NCBI RefSeq assembly: GCF_000381365.1
Contig: NZ_KB905466.1
Location: 1,695,207-1,759,206, forward strand
Source: Bacteroides salyersiae WAL 10018 = DSM 18765 = JCM 12988
GTDB taxonomy: Bacteria; Bacteroidota; Bacteroidia; Bacteroidales; Bacteroidaceae
Reading direction: 5' to 3'
DNA length: 64,000 nt
A program made the position numbers and the translations under genes. Position 1 is the stretch's first letter. Each line of letters opens with the position of its first letter. This document shows positions 63,759-64,000 of the stretch, piece by piece. A model generated the notes under the pieces. It was not told the DNA's origin. It made no database searches and saw only the letters and a program-made list of their open reading frames with translations.

Positions 63759-64000
63759 ATGGATGATAAAATTAAGCAAATAGCCGAACGACTACGCGGA
63801 TTGCGTGATGTACTGGAACTTACAGCAGAAGACATTGCCCGCGATTGTGATATCTCTGCCGAAGAATACCGTTTGGCAGAAACAGGAGAATATGATATTT
63901 CAGTAAGTATGCTGCAAAAGATAGCACGTAAGTATGGTATCGCCCTGGATGCACTCATGTTTGGTGAAGAGCCCAAAATGAGCAGTTATTTTTTAACCCG
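63759..64000 (+). CDS. XRE-family transcriptional regulator, N-terminal part
   Basis: The gene starts at 63759 and leaves the window after about 80 codons. It encodes a helix-turn-helix of the XRE type: IAERLRGLRDVLELTAEDIA, CDISAEEYRLAETGEYDIS and MLQKIARKYGIALDALM. In related genomes such proteins continue into a cupin sensor domain; that part is not visible here. Confidence 0.8.
   Translation, partial: MDDKIKQIAERLRGLRDVLELTAEDIARDCDISAEEYRLAETGEYDISVSMLQKIARKYGIALDALMFGEEPKMSSYFLT

Overview
The window looks like a chromosome segment of a gut Bacteroides species of the B. thetaiotaomicron/ovatus type (Bacteroidota). Grounds are the SusC/SusD pairs, acidic-tailed surface lipoproteins, TAnnTTTG-type -7 promoter boxes, the rhamnose operon and an argR-argG-argC-argD-proC block in an order I recall from B. 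thetaiotaomicron. The species cannot be fixed from the sequence alone.

Region 1 (1-43,403, all minus strand) is a large pectin utilisation locus aimed at rhamnogalacturonan I. It reads from right to left as several transcription units. (a) An acetylesterase-GH105 fusion, a GH106 alpha-L-rhamnosidase, a PL11 rhamnogalacturonan lyase and a GH28 polygalacturonase. (b) rhaB-rhaA-rhaT-rhaD followed by a GH105 unsaturated rhamnogalacturonyl hydrolase, with a terminator behind it. (c) A decayed GH38-like gene with three lesions. (d) A single secreted beta-helix protein. (e) A tightly packed run of about 21 kb: a PL1-like pectate lyase, a FAS1 lipoprotein, SusC-SusD, two FAS1 lipoproteins, a second SusC-SusD and a large PL11 lyase, then the 5' part of a GH2 enzyme that leaves the window. 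The surface proteins would bind and cut the polymer, the SusCD pairs import oligosaccharides, the periplasmic hydrolases release L-rhamnose, and the rha genes degrade it.

Region 2 (about 43,600-57,600, nearly all plus strand) is an AT-richer accessory island with the features of a polymorphic-toxin/immunity locus. Its first module is a secreted transglutaminase/SirB1-like Cys-His protein, a short secreted RHS-core toxin that starts directly after it, and a small immunity candidate. Behind it come tandem DUF7336-like genes, a relic of another toxin C-terminus with its own immunity candidate, broken duplicates, a second transglutaminase-like paralogue and a run of orphan immunity-like genes. 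An Rpn-type nuclease gene with a strong terminator and a complete IS256-family element with an 8-bp target duplication follow. Last is a 5'-truncated RHS gene ending in a HExxH metallopeptidase-like toxin, with three lipoprotein immunity candidates; two of these arose by a tandem duplication that also copied the toxin's tail.

Region 3 (57,600-64,000, plus strand) is housekeeping arginine/proline biosynthesis: argR, a GNAT acyltransferase, argG, argC, argD, proC and the start of an XRE regulator. Long hairpins lie between argG/argC and argC/argD.

No tRNA, rRNA, CRISPR array or origin was recognised.
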